A stretch of 32,177 nucleotides of DNA from CAYTRP01 sp964625145 (GCA_964625145.1 CAZVAQ010000027.1:1-32177); one strand, 5' to 3'; shown: positions 17,528 through 25,831, counted from the stretch's first letter. The notes: generated by a model from the letters alone, not told the origin. Program-made: numbers and translations.

Positions 17528-18652
17528 TCAGTCACGCAAGACAGTCCCCCCCACGCGTTGCGTTGTTGCGCATGCGTCGGCGGGGATCGCGTCCTCTCCG
17601 TTGACTCTTCCACCGTACCACTTGTCGAGAATCCACAGCGACACGTGCACCAATGCAATCAGCACAGGAACCTCGACCAGCGGACCAATGACCGTCGCAA
17701 ACGCCACACTGGAGTGAATGCCGAAAACCGCAATGGCGACGGCAATCGCAAGCTCAAAGTTGTTTCCCGACGCCGTGAAGGCCAGCGTCGCTGACCGCGA
17801 ATAATCCGCACCGAGCTTCCACGCCATGAAGAAGCTGACGAGAAACATGACCACGAAGTAAATGGTGAGCGGCAGCGCGATGCGGACGACGTCGAAGGGA
17901 ATCTCCAGTATGGCGCCACCTTTGAGGCTGAACATGACGACGATCGTGAAGAGCAACGCGATGAGCGTGATGGGCGAAATCGCAGGCAGGAACCGGTGCT
18001 CGTACCAATCGCGACCCATGGCCGGGCGCAGCACCTGGCTGCTCAGGACACCCGCCGCGAAAGGAATACCGAGATAGATCATCACTGACACGAAAATCTC
18101 CCACATCGTGACGTCCACCAGGTTGCCCTCGATGCCAAACAGCGGCGGCAGCACGGTAATGAAAACCCATGCATAGACGCCGAAGAAGAGGACCTGGAAG
18201 ACGCTGTTGAGCGCAACAAGCCCGGCTGCATACTCGCTGCTACCCCGCGCCAACGTGTTCCACACCAACACCATCGCGATGCAGCGCGCAATGCCCACCA
18301 GGATCAACCCCACCATGTATTCGGGCATGTCCCGCAGGAAGATCACCGCCAACGCGAACATCAGCACGGGGCCGATCACCCAGTTCTGGACGAGGGACAG
18401 CACCAGGATCCGCACATTGGCGAACACCCGCGGCATCATCTCGTACTTCACCTTTGCCAACGGCGGGTACATCATCAGGATCAACCCAACGGCGATGGGG
18501 ATATTGGTAGTCCCCCACTCCATCGACTGCAGCACACCCGACACGCCCGGCAGCAACGATCCAATCGCCACACCACCCGCCATGGCGGCAAAGATCCACA
18601 GTGTCAGGAAACGATCGAGAAAGCTCAAACGCCCGCCGGGTTTCTGGGTCAT
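17528..18652 (-). CDS. acr3: Arsenite efflux permease, ACR3 family
   Basis: 374 residues with ten hydrophobic segments. It exports arsenite from the cytoplasm using the proton gradient. The ACR3 signature GIARCIAMVLVWN holds the conserved cysteine (C124) needed for arsenite transport. FTASGNNFELAIAVAIAVFG and GPLVEVPVLIALVHVSLW, with the conserved glutamate E327, are the usual C-terminal transport motifs. The ATG at 18652 is preceded by GAGGTG at good spacing. It is the last gene of an arsR-arsM-acr3 set on the minus strand, but 233 bases with dispersed repeats separate it from arsM, so it may be less tightly coupled or have its own promoter. The C-terminal 25 residues (GEDAIPADACATTQRVGG) look variable. 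Confidence 0.95.
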   Translation of the reverse strand: MTQKPGGRLSFLDRFLTLWIFAAMAGGVAIGSLLPGVSGVLQSMEWGTTNIPIAVGLILMMYPPLAKVKYEMMPRVFANVRILVLSLVQNWVIGPVLMFALAVIFLRDMPEYMVGLILVGIARCIAMVLVWNTLARGSSEYAAGLVALNSVFQVLFFGVYAWVFITVLPPLFGIEGNLVDVTMWEIFVSVMIYLGIPFAAGVLSSQVLRPAMGRDWYEHRFLPAISPITLIALLFTIVVMFSLKGGAILEIPFDVVRIALPLTIYFVVMFLVSFFMAWKLGADYSRSATLAFTASGNNFELAIAVAIAVFGIHSSVAFATVIGPLVEVPVLIALVHVSLWILDKWYGGRVNGEDAIPADACATTQRVGGTVLRD

Positions 18653-18691
18653 TGCGCACCTCGATATCTATGGTTCAGGGACTGTGAATCA

Positions 18692-18716
18692 CCACGGAGT
18701 CACGGAGAACACAGAG
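18692..18716 (+). repeat. Dispersed intergenic repeat, left arm
   Basis: A 25-base element beginning CCACGGAGTCACGGAG, in the gap between arsM and acr3. It matches the reverse complement of 18849-18873 at 22 of 25 positions. Similar CCACGGAG-type strings are, to my knowledge, common in the intergenic DNA of several uncultured-rich phyla; function is unknown. Confidence 0.75.
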
Positions 18717-18730
18717 GGGAACAAGTCAAT

Positions 18731-18759
18731 CCACAGATGAACAAGATGGACACAGATAA
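18731..18759 (+). repeat. Second dispersed intergenic repeat type
   Basis: A 29-base string starting CCACAGATGAACA and ending GACACAGATAA lies between the two inverted arms. It has internal near-repeats of ACAGAT. Strings of this type recur in intergenic regions of many environmental genomes. No coding potential is seen here. Confidence 0.6.
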
Positions 18760-18848
18760 CAAATGCTGGATATGAGAGTAGTTCAAAGCTGAACTTAGAG
18801 TGCCAGTATCAAGCGGCGATTTTCACTCTTCGCCCTTCACTCTTCTAT

Positions 18849-18873
18849 CTCCGTGTCCTCCGTGCCTCCGTGG
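18849..18873 (-). repeat. Dispersed intergenic repeat, right arm (inverted)
   Basis: On the minus strand this reads CCACGGAGGCACGGAGGACA and on to CGGAG. It is the inverted partner of 18692-18716, with three mismatches. The right arm lies 13 bases past the arsM stop. The two arms could fold into a long stem around 132 bases in an arsM-acr3 transcript. Confidence 0.75.
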
Positions 18874-18885
18874 TAAATATCTTCC

Positions 18886-19752
18886 CTACGCCGGCTTGCG
18901 CGCCCGGATGTTCAGGCTGGTCACATAATCCGCCACGGAGGCGCCCGCTGGCAGCGTCTCGGCGATCTTCTGGTACAGGGGGTCCTTCCAGTTCTTGAGC
19001 TGCTCGAAATAGTCGCCCTTCGTCTCCACTTCGATCTCCCCCAAACCCGCCTCGCGCGCCATTCGTTCGGTTTCCTCCACAAGCACCGCACCCGCGATGC
19101 AGCCAACAAGGGCCTCGACCATCGAGCGCACTGCGTCCGGCAACGGCCTCAGCAGCGCCAGATCCGACACCGCCACCCGCCCCCCGGGCTTCAGCACCCG
19201 CGCAATCTCGCGCCACACCTGCGGCTTGTCCGGCGACAGGTTGATCACGCAATTCGAGATGATCGCGTCGACGCTCGCATCGGCGATGGGCAGGTGCTCG
19301 ATTTCGCCAAGGCGAAACTCCACGTTCCTCATCCCCGTGCGCGCTTCGTAGTCGCCCTGGTTCCTGCGCGCGCGGGCCAGCATGTCGGGCGTCATGTCCA
19401 CGCCGATGGCGCGGCCGATGGGCCCGACCTTGCGACCGGCGATGAAGATGTCAAATCCGCCGCCGCTGCCGAGATCCACGACAACTTCGCCCGCCTGCAA
19501 TTCTGCCAGCGCTGTCGGATTCCCGCAACTCAGCCCCATGTTGGCTCCGTCGGGGACTTCCGCCAACTCTTGTTCGTTGTAGCCAATCGCCGAAGCCAGC
19601 GCCGTTGCCGATTGCTCCTGCTCTCCGCCGCAACAAGACGGCCCGCAACACGAGGACGTCTCCGCCGCCTCGCTGCGCGCGATCGCAGCGTAACCCTCGC
19701 GCACGGTCGTGCGCACGGATTCCGCATCCTTGATGGTGGTGGTTGGTACCAT
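18886..19752 (-). CDS. arsM: Arsenite S-adenosylmethionine methyltransferase
   Basis: 288 residues. It methylates arsenite to mono- and dimethyl species using S-adenosylmethionine. The SAM site is VVDLGSGGGFDIF (92-103). The arsenite-binding cysteines correspond to C76 (LSCGNP), C168 (SNCVINLS) and C218 (GCIAGA), the set known from Cyanidioschyzon ArsM, and a cysteine-rich N-terminal patch (SSCCGPSCCGG, 33-43) supplies the fourth. The length and the C-terminal GCIAGAVLVEE-type segment are standard. The ATG is preceded by AGGAGA at 8 bases. It lies 81 bases after arsR and upstream of acr3, so a cell can both methylate and export arsenic. Confidence 0.95.
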   Translation of the reverse strand: MVPTTTIKDAESVRTTVREGYAAIARSEAAETSSCCGPSCCGGEQEQSATALASAIGYNEQELAEVPDGANMGLSCGNPTALAELQAGEVVVDLGSGGGFDIFIAGRKVGPIGRAIGVDMTPDMLARARRNQGDYEARTGMRNVEFRLGEIEHLPIADASVDAIISNCVINLSPDKPQVWREIARVLKPGGRVAVSDLALLRPLPDAVRSMVEALVGCIAGAVLVEETERMAREAGLGEIEVETKGDYFEQLKNWKDPLYQKIAETLPAGASVADYVTSLNIRARKPA

Positions 19753-19833
19753 GAACTTTCTCCTGATTGAATGAATGGGGAGCTTTTCCAGCCCCCCTTC
19801 GCTACCTTGCTCGGTTACCGCGACTTCCGCACC

Positions 19834-20286
19834 TCAACGCCCGTGCCCACCCCTCGGCCAAGTGCTTGGGGAGTCTGTTCCTGGTGCAGAGGAATAAGTC
19901 TCAATGCCGGTGATGGGGGCTGTGTCCTTTGGAGAAGCCGGCTCGCACTCGCCTTCACCCGGCCGGCAGCACACAGCCATCCGCCGACGGTCTGCCTGGA
20001 CGATGGGAGTATGCTCCAAATGGGCCAGTACCCACTGGATGGCCTGACGCGAAGGGTGCGAAGCCTCGGGCCCGGCCAGCCGGTAATAGACCCACCGGCC
20101 ATCGCGCCGAAAATCCACCAGCCCCGCGCCCGCCAGAATCGCCAAGTGCCGCGAAACCGTCGAGGGCGCCAGGCCCACCAGCTCGTTCAGCTCGCAAACG
20201 CACCTCTCCCCCGGCGCCAGCGCACACAACAGCCGCAGGCGGTTCGGGTCGGAGAGGGCTCTTGAGATGCGGAGGATGTCTTTCAT
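19834..20286 (-). CDS. arsR: ArsR-family arsenic-responsive repressor
   Basis: 150 residues from the ATG at 20286 (MKDILRISRALSDPNRLRLL), with GAGGAA upstream; a longer frame to 20400 is a run through the promoter. The winged helix runs over residues 5-85, with recognition helix APSTVSRHLAILAGAGLV. The metal site is ERCVCEL (C29, C31), the ArsR-type CxC of helix 3, and there are extra cysteines at the C-terminus (VCCRPGEGEC; C106, C107, C114) that could complete a three-sulfur arsenite site. It would bind DNA without arsenite and let go when arsenite binds. A 9+4+9 perfect palindrome lies 18 bases upstream of the start. The last 40 residues look unstructured. Confidence 0.93.
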   Translation of the reverse strand: MKDILRISRALSDPNRLRLLCALAPGERCVCELNELVGLAPSTVSRHLAILAGAGLVDFRRDGRWVYYRLAGPEASHPSRQAIQWVLAHLEHTPIVQADRRRMAVCCRPGEGECEPASPKDTAPITGIETYSSAPGTDSPSTWPRGGHGR

Positions 20287-20303
20287 AGGCTCGCTTCCTC
20301 GTT

Positions 20304-20325
20304 TCGATATTTGTCGAAATATCGA
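20304..20325. promoter_or_regulatory. Palindromic operator in front of arsR
   Basis: Perfect inverted repeat: TCGATATTT, four bases gtcg, AAATATCGA. It lies 18-39 bases before the arsR ATG. A -35-like TTGACC on the minus strand at 20334-20339 would put the -10 region inside the repeat, so bound ArsR would block transcription. AT-rich inverted repeats of this kind are typical for the ArsR/SmtB family. Confidence 0.8.
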
Positions 20326-20391
20326 CGGGTGGGGGTCAAGGGGAATGGGGGCGGCAGGGACGGCAGGCCGGACGCGCAAAGTCCTTGACCA

Positions 20392-20411
20392 AGGGCGCAA
20401 TATTGCGCCCT
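20392..20411. promoter_or_regulatory. Perfect 20-bp palindrome in front of the toxin-antitoxin pair
   Basis: AGGGCGCAATATTGCGCCCT is self-complementary over all 20 bases. It begins one base after a -35-like TTGACC (20385-20390) and ends 21 bases before the toxin start. This is a good place for autorepression by the downstream helix-turn-helix antitoxin. A role as part of a dispersed repeat cannot be excluded. Confidence 0.65.
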
Positions 20412-20432
20412 CCTATCCGTGGAGAATGAAGG

Positions 20433-20807
20433 ATGGGTAGAGTCGATGTCATCTTTTTCCAGGAGGACGGCGGACGAGTTCCGGTCCTTGAATGGATCGC
20501 CGAACTTCCGGACAGGGCTCAGGCAAAGCTGACGGCTGTGATCACAATTCTCGAGGAACTGGGCCACGAAATGAGGCGCCCACATGCCGACTACCTGAGA
20601 GACAACATCTATGAACTGCGCGCCAAGCTTCAACACACCAACTACCGCATTCTCTATGGCTTTCATGGCCGCACAGTCGTCGTGCTCGTGCACGGGCTGA
20701 CAAAGCAACGGGCAACTGTTCCGGATCGCGACATCGAACTCGCCTGTAGAAGACTTCAACAATTCATCGACGACCCTGGCCGGCACGCGTACCAAGAGGA
20801 TGATTGA
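20433..20807 (+). CDS. higB: RelE/HigB-type toxin (Gp49-like)
   Basis: 124 residues. The protein matches the phage-derived Gp49-like/HigB toxins of the RelE superfamily, which cut mRNA on the ribosome. It has an N-terminal strand and helix pair (VPVLEWIAELPDRAQAKLTAVI), then the core YLRDNIYELRAKLQHTNYRILYGFHGRTVVVLVHGLTKQ with basic residues for RNA contact. The start ATG has GGAG-like sequence upstream (tccgtggagaatgaaggATG). The antitoxin start lies three bases after its stop codon, the toxin-first order typical of HigBA. The pair sits behind a 20-bp palindrome and is divergent from the arsenic operon. Confidence 0.88.
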   Translation: MGRVDVIFFQEDGGRVPVLEWIAELPDRAQAKLTAVITILEELGHEMRRPHADYLRDNIYELRAKLQHTNYRILYGFHGRTVVVLVHGLTKQRATVPDRDIELACRRLQQFIDDPGRHAYQEDD

Positions 20808-20809
20808 AA

Positions 20810-21142
20810 ATGACAGCAACACTGAAGAAGACCGCCACTGCTTCGGCGATTCTGCGGAAAACCCCGGCATTCCAAAAACCGGCGATGAAGAGGTTGCTCG
20901 CCGAAGAGTCGGCCAACGCACAGGTGGCCATGCTGCTGCATGATGCACGGGAGGCCGCCGGATTGACCCAGCGTGAATTGGCCGCGCGCGTCGGAACATC
21001 CCGGTCTGTCATTACCCGGCTGGAGGACGCAGACTATCGTGGCCATTCATTGGCAATGCTGCGCCGCATCGCTGATGCACTCGACCTTGAGCTTACCTTG
21101 GAGCTGACTCCTCGTCGGAGTAATGGGACCGGGCAAAAGTAG
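20810..21142 (+). CDS. higA: XRE-family antitoxin of the HigA type
   Basis: 110 residues from the ATG at 20810, which has AGAGGATG upstream; a TTG two codons earlier overlaps the toxin stop. Residues 1-40 are a basic, Ala/Thr-rich tail, probably flexible. Residues 45-103 are a Cro/C1 helix-turn-helix: ARLHDA-type start AMLLHDAREAAGLTQRELAARVGTSRSVITRLEDADYRG, then LAMLRRIADALDLELTLEL. It should neutralise the toxin and repress the operon, the palindrome at 20392-20411 being the likely site. Toxin-first order and the C-terminal HTH position agree with the HigBA class. Confidence 0.88.
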   Translation: MTATLKKTATASAILRKTPAFQKPAMKRLLAEESANAQVAMLLHDAREAAGLTQRELAARVGTSRSVITRLEDADYRGHSLAMLRRIADALDLELTLELTPRRSNGTGQK

Positions 21143-21175
21143 AGGCAATCTTCGGCTCGATTTCCTTACCCCCCC

Positions 21176-22174
21176 TCACAACCCCCTCACCGCCTCCAAC
21201 ACCGCCACCGTCACCTGCGCCATGCGTTCGTAGTCCAGCGTGTCGGGTGTGTCGTGGGCGATGTGATACGTTCCGTTCCTGTAAAACGCCGTGTCGGTGA
21301 TCATGACGGCGGGAATGTTGTGCGGCCAATAGCTGCGATGGTCGGAAAAATCGACACCCGGGACGGAAGCCGGCGCGCGAAGGGAACGGATCGGCAGCGC
21401 CGTCGTCCCCACCATGGCGCCCTTCACCCGGCGGATCCAATCCCCCTGGTCCCATCGGCCGACGACGGCGACGAAATCCCCGCGGCCGGGATAGAACAAG
21501 TGCAGTAGCGGCGAGGGATAGGATTGCGAACCGGGTTCCTCGCTGAAGCATCCAACCATCTCCAGCACAATCACGCCCGTGACTTCGGCGCCCGAATCCG
21601 CCAGCGCCCGCGCATGGTGGACGCTCCCCATGTGCTCCGTTTGGTAGAAGGGTGGCTCCTCCAGCGTGTACGCCACCAACTCAACCTCGCGCCCCGGCGG
21701 GTCGCTCCCCAGCAGCCGCGCCAACTCCAACATCGCCGCCACGCCGCTGGCATTGTCATCCGCACCCGGCGTACTGTCGTGCGCATCGTAATGCGCGCCC
21801 ACAACCAACCGGTTTCCCCGTCCGATTCCAAAGCGACCAATAATGTTGCGGTACTCCCGGCCCTGTACCTCAAAGACCTGCTCCTCTACCTCGGCTCCCG
21901 CCTCTTCAAAGTGACCGGCAATGTACGCGGCGCATTTGTCCAGGTTCTCAAGGCTCCGCCAATCGCGGGGATGGAAAGTCTCGCTGAGCGCGACGACATG
22001 CGCGCGCAATCGCTGCGGGTCGGCCGTTGCGGTGGATGAATCATTCGATCGGAATGTAGGCTGTGTGAGGGGCCACCCCACGACTAGCAGTGCGACAGCA
22101 ACGGTGCCCACGATCGTCAACGGATAGCCAATCAAACGGCTGCGGATGCGGCGTTTGGTGGTGGCATGTGCCAT
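21176..22174 (-). CDS. M28-family metallopeptidase with N-terminal membrane anchor
   Basis: 332 residues from the ATG at 22174, where GGAGG lies about ten bases upstream; a GTG at 22219 would read through that site. Residues 12-35 (SRLIGYPLTIVGTVAVALLVVGW) form a membrane anchor or uncleaved signal. The co-catalytic zinc site is read from VVGAHYDAHDSTPGADDNASGVAAMLELAR (H128, D139/D140), LEEPPF (E172, E173), and the C-terminal IAHDTPDTLDYERM. M28 enzymes are aminopeptidases, or in some branches glutaminyl cyclases or folate hydrolases. The catalytic domain should face the periplasm. It lies 54 bases downstream of a beta-propeller gene on the same strand and could be co-transcribed. Confidence 0.88.
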   Translation of the reverse strand: MAHATTKRRIRSRLIGYPLTIVGTVAVALLVVGWPLTQPTFRSNDSSTATADPQRLRAHVVALSETFHPRDWRSLENLDKCAAYIAGHFEEAGAEVEEQVFEVQGREYRNIIGRFGIGRGNRLVVGAHYDAHDSTPGADDNASGVAAMLELARLLGSDPPGREVELVAYTLEEPPFYQTEHMGSVHHARALADSGAEVTGVIVLEMVGCFSEEPGSQSYPSPLLHLFYPGRGDFVAVVGRWDQGDWIRRVKGAMVGTTALPIRSLRAPASVPGVDFSDHRSYWPHNIPAVMITDTAFYRNGTYHIAHDTPDTLDYERMAQVTVAVLEAVRGL

Positions 22175-22228
22175 CAGTGGCATTCCTCCGGGATGCTTGA
22201 TTGCCAATCCCAAGCTCACTCCCCCCTA

Positions 22229-24457
22229 CTACTCAACCCACCACAAGCTCCCTGTCGTTTCCGTCGGCTGCGTCCCCAGCTCGAAAACGGCAAAGTGCGG
22301 CCTTCGTGTCCCGGCAATGCCGCCAAAATTGCCGCCAACAATGAGCATTGAATCGGCCACCGTCAACGAGCGGACAGGATGGGTCGCGTTGGGGGCCCAT
22401 TCGAGGGCGTTGTCGGTGTCGATGGTCGTGTCGAGGCCGGCGATGTACCCGCGCGACTTGCCGCCGATTGTGGCGAAATTTCCCCCAGCAAAGACGGTTG
22501 AATCCGAGACGGCGATGGCCTCCACGCGATCAAGGGCTTGAGGGTCCCAGGAAGTGGCATTGTTTGTGTTCACGGCGGTATCGAGTTCTGCCAAGCGTCG
22601 TCGCTGCGCACCGCCGATGTTGGTGAAGTCGCCGCCTGCAAGGATGGTTGATCCGAGCAATTCAAGATCCCAGACTGAGCCGTCGGCGCCCGGGTTCCAA
22701 TCGGTGGCCACGCCGGTAATCCGGTCGATGGCAGCAATGTTGTTTCGCGCGCGTCCGCCGATGTTCGGCGCACCACCTTGACTGCTAAAGGTTCCGCCGA
22801 CATACACGACCGAGTCAGTGACTTCCAAGTCCCACACAAAACCTCCGCCGTGTGGATCCCAATCGGTGGCGGCACCGGTTGTGGGATCCAGGGATGCAAG
22901 CCGCCGGCGTGATTCGCCGCCAATGCTTCCAAACCCGCCGCCGACATAGATAGCGCCGTCCGTCGCTGCAACGACTGTGACCGAGCCACTCGCGTTGTTG
23001 GGAATCCACGGTGCCACATCGCCCGTGGTGGCGTCGATTGCGGCGATGCGGTTTCGCGAAATGCCGCCCACGTTGCTGAAATTCCCACCGGCGTAGATAG
23101 TATTGCCGAAGACAGAAAGGTCAAGAACCGCGTCGTCGGCTCCGGGATTCCAATCCGTGGCAACACCCGTCTCCGCATCGAACGCAGCCAGGGACTGGCG
23201 CCGCAGCCCGCCGATGCTGCTCAGAAAACCGCCCGCAAAAAGTCGCGATCCCGAAATCGAAAGCGCCCAGACGCCATTGCCGGCATTGGGGTCCCAATCG
23301 ATGACGTCACCCGTGTCACGGTCAACGGCGGCGATGTAGCCGCGCTCCTGCCCGCCCATGGTCGTGAACACGCCGCCCGCGTAGACCGCGGTGTCCGACA
23401 CGGCCAGTCCGCGAACATGTCCGTTGGCGTCGGGATTCCAATCAGTCGCGTTGCCGGATATGGCATCCAACGCCGCGATGTAGTTGCGCGGCTGGCCTCC
23501 GATGTTCGTGAAGAAACCGCCTGCATAGACAGTGCCGCCGGAAACCACCAGCGAGAACACGGAGCCGTCGCCATGAGGATTCCATTCAATGGCCTCGCCG
23601 GAGATGGCATCAAGTGCTGCGATGCGATTTCGCTCCTGGCCGCCGATTTGGGCGAATGCCCCGCCTGCATAGATCGTGTCGCCATCAATGGCCAACGCGC
23701 GAATGAATCCATCGGAATCGGGATCCCAATCGGTCACGTCGCCGCTGACGGCGTCCAGCGCCGCGATGCGGTTGCGATCCTCACCCCCGATCTGCGTGAA
23801 CAGCCCGGACGCGTACACGATGGAATCGGTGACCGCCAAGGCATACACCTCGTCGTTGGCCTCGGGATTCCAACCGGTGACTTCGCCTGTGGCGGCATCG
23901 ATGGCGGCAATCCGATTGCGCGGTTCCCCGCCCACTTCTGAAAAAACGCCACCCACGTAGACCGTGGAATCCGAAACGGCAATCGCCCAGACGTTACCAT
24001 TCGCCCCCGGATTCCAATCCGGGTTCAACGTGCCATCGGCGTGTATATGGGCGAGGTGGTTGCGCGGCAATCCGTCAACCTCTGTGAACAGACCCCCGAT
24101 AAACCAACCGCCCGCGCCATCCGCAACGCTCACATTGGTGGTGGAATTGGCACCCAGGAATGGAGTGACCAGTTCACCTGTGTCCAAATCGAAAACGACA
24201 CCAGAGCCCGTGAAAGGTCCAACATGCGTGAAAATTCCGCCCAGATAGATCGTGTTATCATGCACCACCGTCGTGAGGACGATGTTATTGGTGACCCACA
24301 TGTCTGTCCGCGGTTTGTTGGCCACCTGACCACCTGCCATTGAAGCAGAGGCGACAAGAACCACGAGGAACGAGGCGGCGATCAGGGACCATTGAATTCC
24401 GATATCTGATTCTCGCGAGCTGATGCGCCGATTCGCGTGGGCTTGCAGGGCTTCCAT
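22229..24457 (-). CDS. Exported delta-60/DUF5122-type repeat protein, probably two seven-bladed propellers
   Basis: 742 residues. A hydrophobic export signal spans about residues 23-42 (WSLIAASFLVVLVASASMAG). The rest is built of 14 units of about 45-50 residues, each with NRIAALDAxSG-x-x-T-x-W-(N/D)-P, then VYAGGxFxxIGGxxR. Counting the YxGGxF-type strand (IYLGGIF, WFIGGLF, VYVGGVF and so on to LIVGGNF) gives 14, which would make two seven-bladed propellers in a row. One unit has an insertion (SSQGGAPNIGG) and two near the end carry a longer TAVNTNNATS-type loop. The family is found on cell surfaces; no enzyme residues are recognised. The end, LGTQPTETTGSLWWVE, shows no sorting signal that I know. 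The start has GGAG eight bases upstream. Confidence 0.8.
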   Translation of the reverse strand: MEALQAHANRRISSRESDIGIQWSLIAASFLVVLVASASMAGGQVANKPRTDMWVTNNIVLTTVVHDNTIYLGGIFTHVGPFTGSGVVFDLDTGELVTPFLGANSTTNVSVADGAGGWFIGGLFTEVDGLPRNHLAHIHADGTLNPDWNPGANGNVWAIAVSDSTVYVGGVFSEVGGEPRNRIAAIDAATGEVTGWNPEANDEVYALAVTDSIVYASGLFTQIGGEDRNRIAALDAVSGDVTDWDPDSDGFIRALAIDGDTIYAGGAFAQIGGQERNRIAALDAISGEAIEWNPHGDGSVFSLVVSGGTVYAGGFFTNIGGQPRNYIAALDAISGNATDWNPDANGHVRGLAVSDTAVYAGGVFTTMGGQERGYIAAVDRDTGDVIDWDPNAGNGVWALSISGSRLFAGGFLSSIGGLRRQSLAAFDAETGVATDWNPGADDAVLDLSVFGNTIYAGGNFSNVGGISRNRIAAIDATTGDVAPWIPNNASGSVTVVAATDGAIYVGGGFGSIGGESRRRLASLDPTTGAATDWDPHGGGFVWDLEVTDSVVYVGGTFSSQGGAPNIGGRARNNIAAIDRITGVATDWNPGADGSVWDLELLGSTILAGGDFTNIGGAQRRRLAELDTAVNTNNATSWDPQALDRVEAIAVSDSTVFAGGNFATIGGKSRGYIAGLDTTIDTDNALEWAPNATHPVRSLTVADSMLIVGGNFGGIAGTRRPHFAVFELGTQPTETTGSLWWVE

Positions 24458-24702
24458 CCGATCGACTCCGGGAGTGATATGACTGGGGCCGACCGCGCAA
24501 GCCAGCGATGTTCATGGTGGGAAGGGCGCTTGGGCAGAGGCTGGAGCAGTCTTTGGCTTCCATGCTGTCAGGTCAATCGAATCCCCCTCAAAACTGCGCC
24601 GCAATGGATGGGATGGATGTCGAGGGGGCACATCTCCCCTTGGCCCAGCCGCCTCCCTGAGGCCCCCATTTACATCTCCACCCCATTGCGAGGAGTCGCT
24701 CC

Positions 24703-25746
24703 ATGGCGACGCTTGTTCGCAGCCGAGCATTTGTCCTCACTATCGCCGCCCTCGCCGTTGCGGCGTTCTCCGCCGTGAGTGCATCGGCAAACGGCGAGCC
24801 CATCGTCGCGGCAGATTCCGATCTGATCTACATCACTGGCCCCGAACCCGCCAAGATCCGGATCATCCCCCATTCGTCGTGGCAATCCATGCCGCCAAAG
24901 GGAACCGAGGCGGACGGAGTTCGCCGCAACCTGGGACCCGGCCATGAGGAGACCTTCAAGTCCATAACCGTCGGTTTGCTGGACATGAGCCCCGCGGCGT
25001 TTGACGCACAGGGACGACCTGTGATTTCGGCCTTTGACAGTGCCACGATTTCGTTGGCCATTGGTGACATGACCGACAGCCGCACTGTGGACGAGGGGGC
25101 GGCGTTCAATTTCGGCGGCTACCACATACAGATTCCCGCGATTCACGCCGGCCGCGGGGAACTGGGCGAAGGGCTGACAGTCGTCGAGATTGCGACGATC
25201 GAATCCCTGCCCCCCGGCTTTGCCGACAGCACCACCGCCGGTGGACCACAAAGACGACTGCGCGTCAGCCACACAATCAACAAACTCACGCTCCACCACA
25301 GCAACTCTCCGCATGCCGCGGGCGAAGCGCTCGGGCCGAAGTTGCAGGGCATGCAATCGTGGGGTGAATCCGATCGGAAGTGGTGGGATATCCCTTACCA
25401 CTACATGGTGGACCTTGACGGTACCGTGTTCCAGGCGCGCGACCACCAGTATGCTGGCGACACGAACACGCCCTATGATCCGCGCGGACACTTCCTGATA
25501 AACTGCTATGGAAACTACGACCAGGCGGAGCCCAACGAAGCGCAACTGGCCACGATCGCCAACCTGATGGCGTGGGCAGCGATCGAGTACGATATTGAAC
25601 CCTTGGAAATCTTCGGCCATCGGGATCTCGCCGAGACGACCTGTCCCGGCGGCAAACTCTACCGCTATGTCGAGGACGGCACACTCCAGCACATGGTGGA
25701 GGAGGCGATGGCGAAGGGACAACCAAAGCTGATTTGGCTGCAGTAG
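24703..25746 (+). CDS. Exported N-acetylmuramoyl-L-alanine amidase-like protein, copy 1
   Basis: 347 residues; the ATG has AGGAG at 8 bases. A signal peptide covers residues 1-29 (FVLTIAALAVAAFSAVSASA). Residues about 190-340 are an Amidase_2/PGRP domain: KLTLHHS with zinc ligand near H198, DIPYHYMVDLDGTVFQARD with the catalytic-region tyrosine, IFGHRDLAETTCPG with zinc ligands H306 and C314. This His-His-Cys set is that of T7 lysozyme and PGRPs. It should cut the bond between MurNAc and L-alanine in peptidoglycan outside the cytoplasm. Residues about 50-188 (IPHSSWQSMPPKGTEADGVRRNLGPG, ATIESLPPGFADSTTAG) are conserved in the next gene and not recognised. The tandem copy lies 85 bases downstream. 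Confidence 0.87.
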   Translation: MATLVRSRAFVLTIAALAVAAFSAVSASANGEPIVAADSDLIYITGPEPAKIRIIPHSSWQSMPPKGTEADGVRRNLGPGHEETFKSITVGLLDMSPAAFDAQGRPVISAFDSATISLAIGDMTDSRTVDEGAAFNFGGYHIQIPAIHAGRGELGEGLTVVEIATIESLPPGFADSTTAGGPQRRLRVSHTINKLTLHHSNSPHAAGEALGPKLQGMQSWGESDRKWWDIPYHYMVDLDGTVFQARDHQYAGDTNTPYDPRGHFLINCYGNYDQAEPNEAQLATIANLMAWAAIEYDIEPLEIFGHRDLAETTCPGGKLYRYVEDGTLQHMVEEAMAKGQPKLIWLQ

Positions 25747-25831
25747 AGTCGCCCTTCCCACGTTTCTCCCCTTGGCCCTCCCTCTGCAATCCTCTTCCCT
25801 TCAAGTGTCAACCAGCCAAGGAGCACCTCCC

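Noticed and set aside
22229..24457. Regular repeats that might be a CRISPR array or satellite DNA
   Set aside because: The units are about 140 bases, diverged at the DNA level, and keep one reading frame; they are protein repeats.
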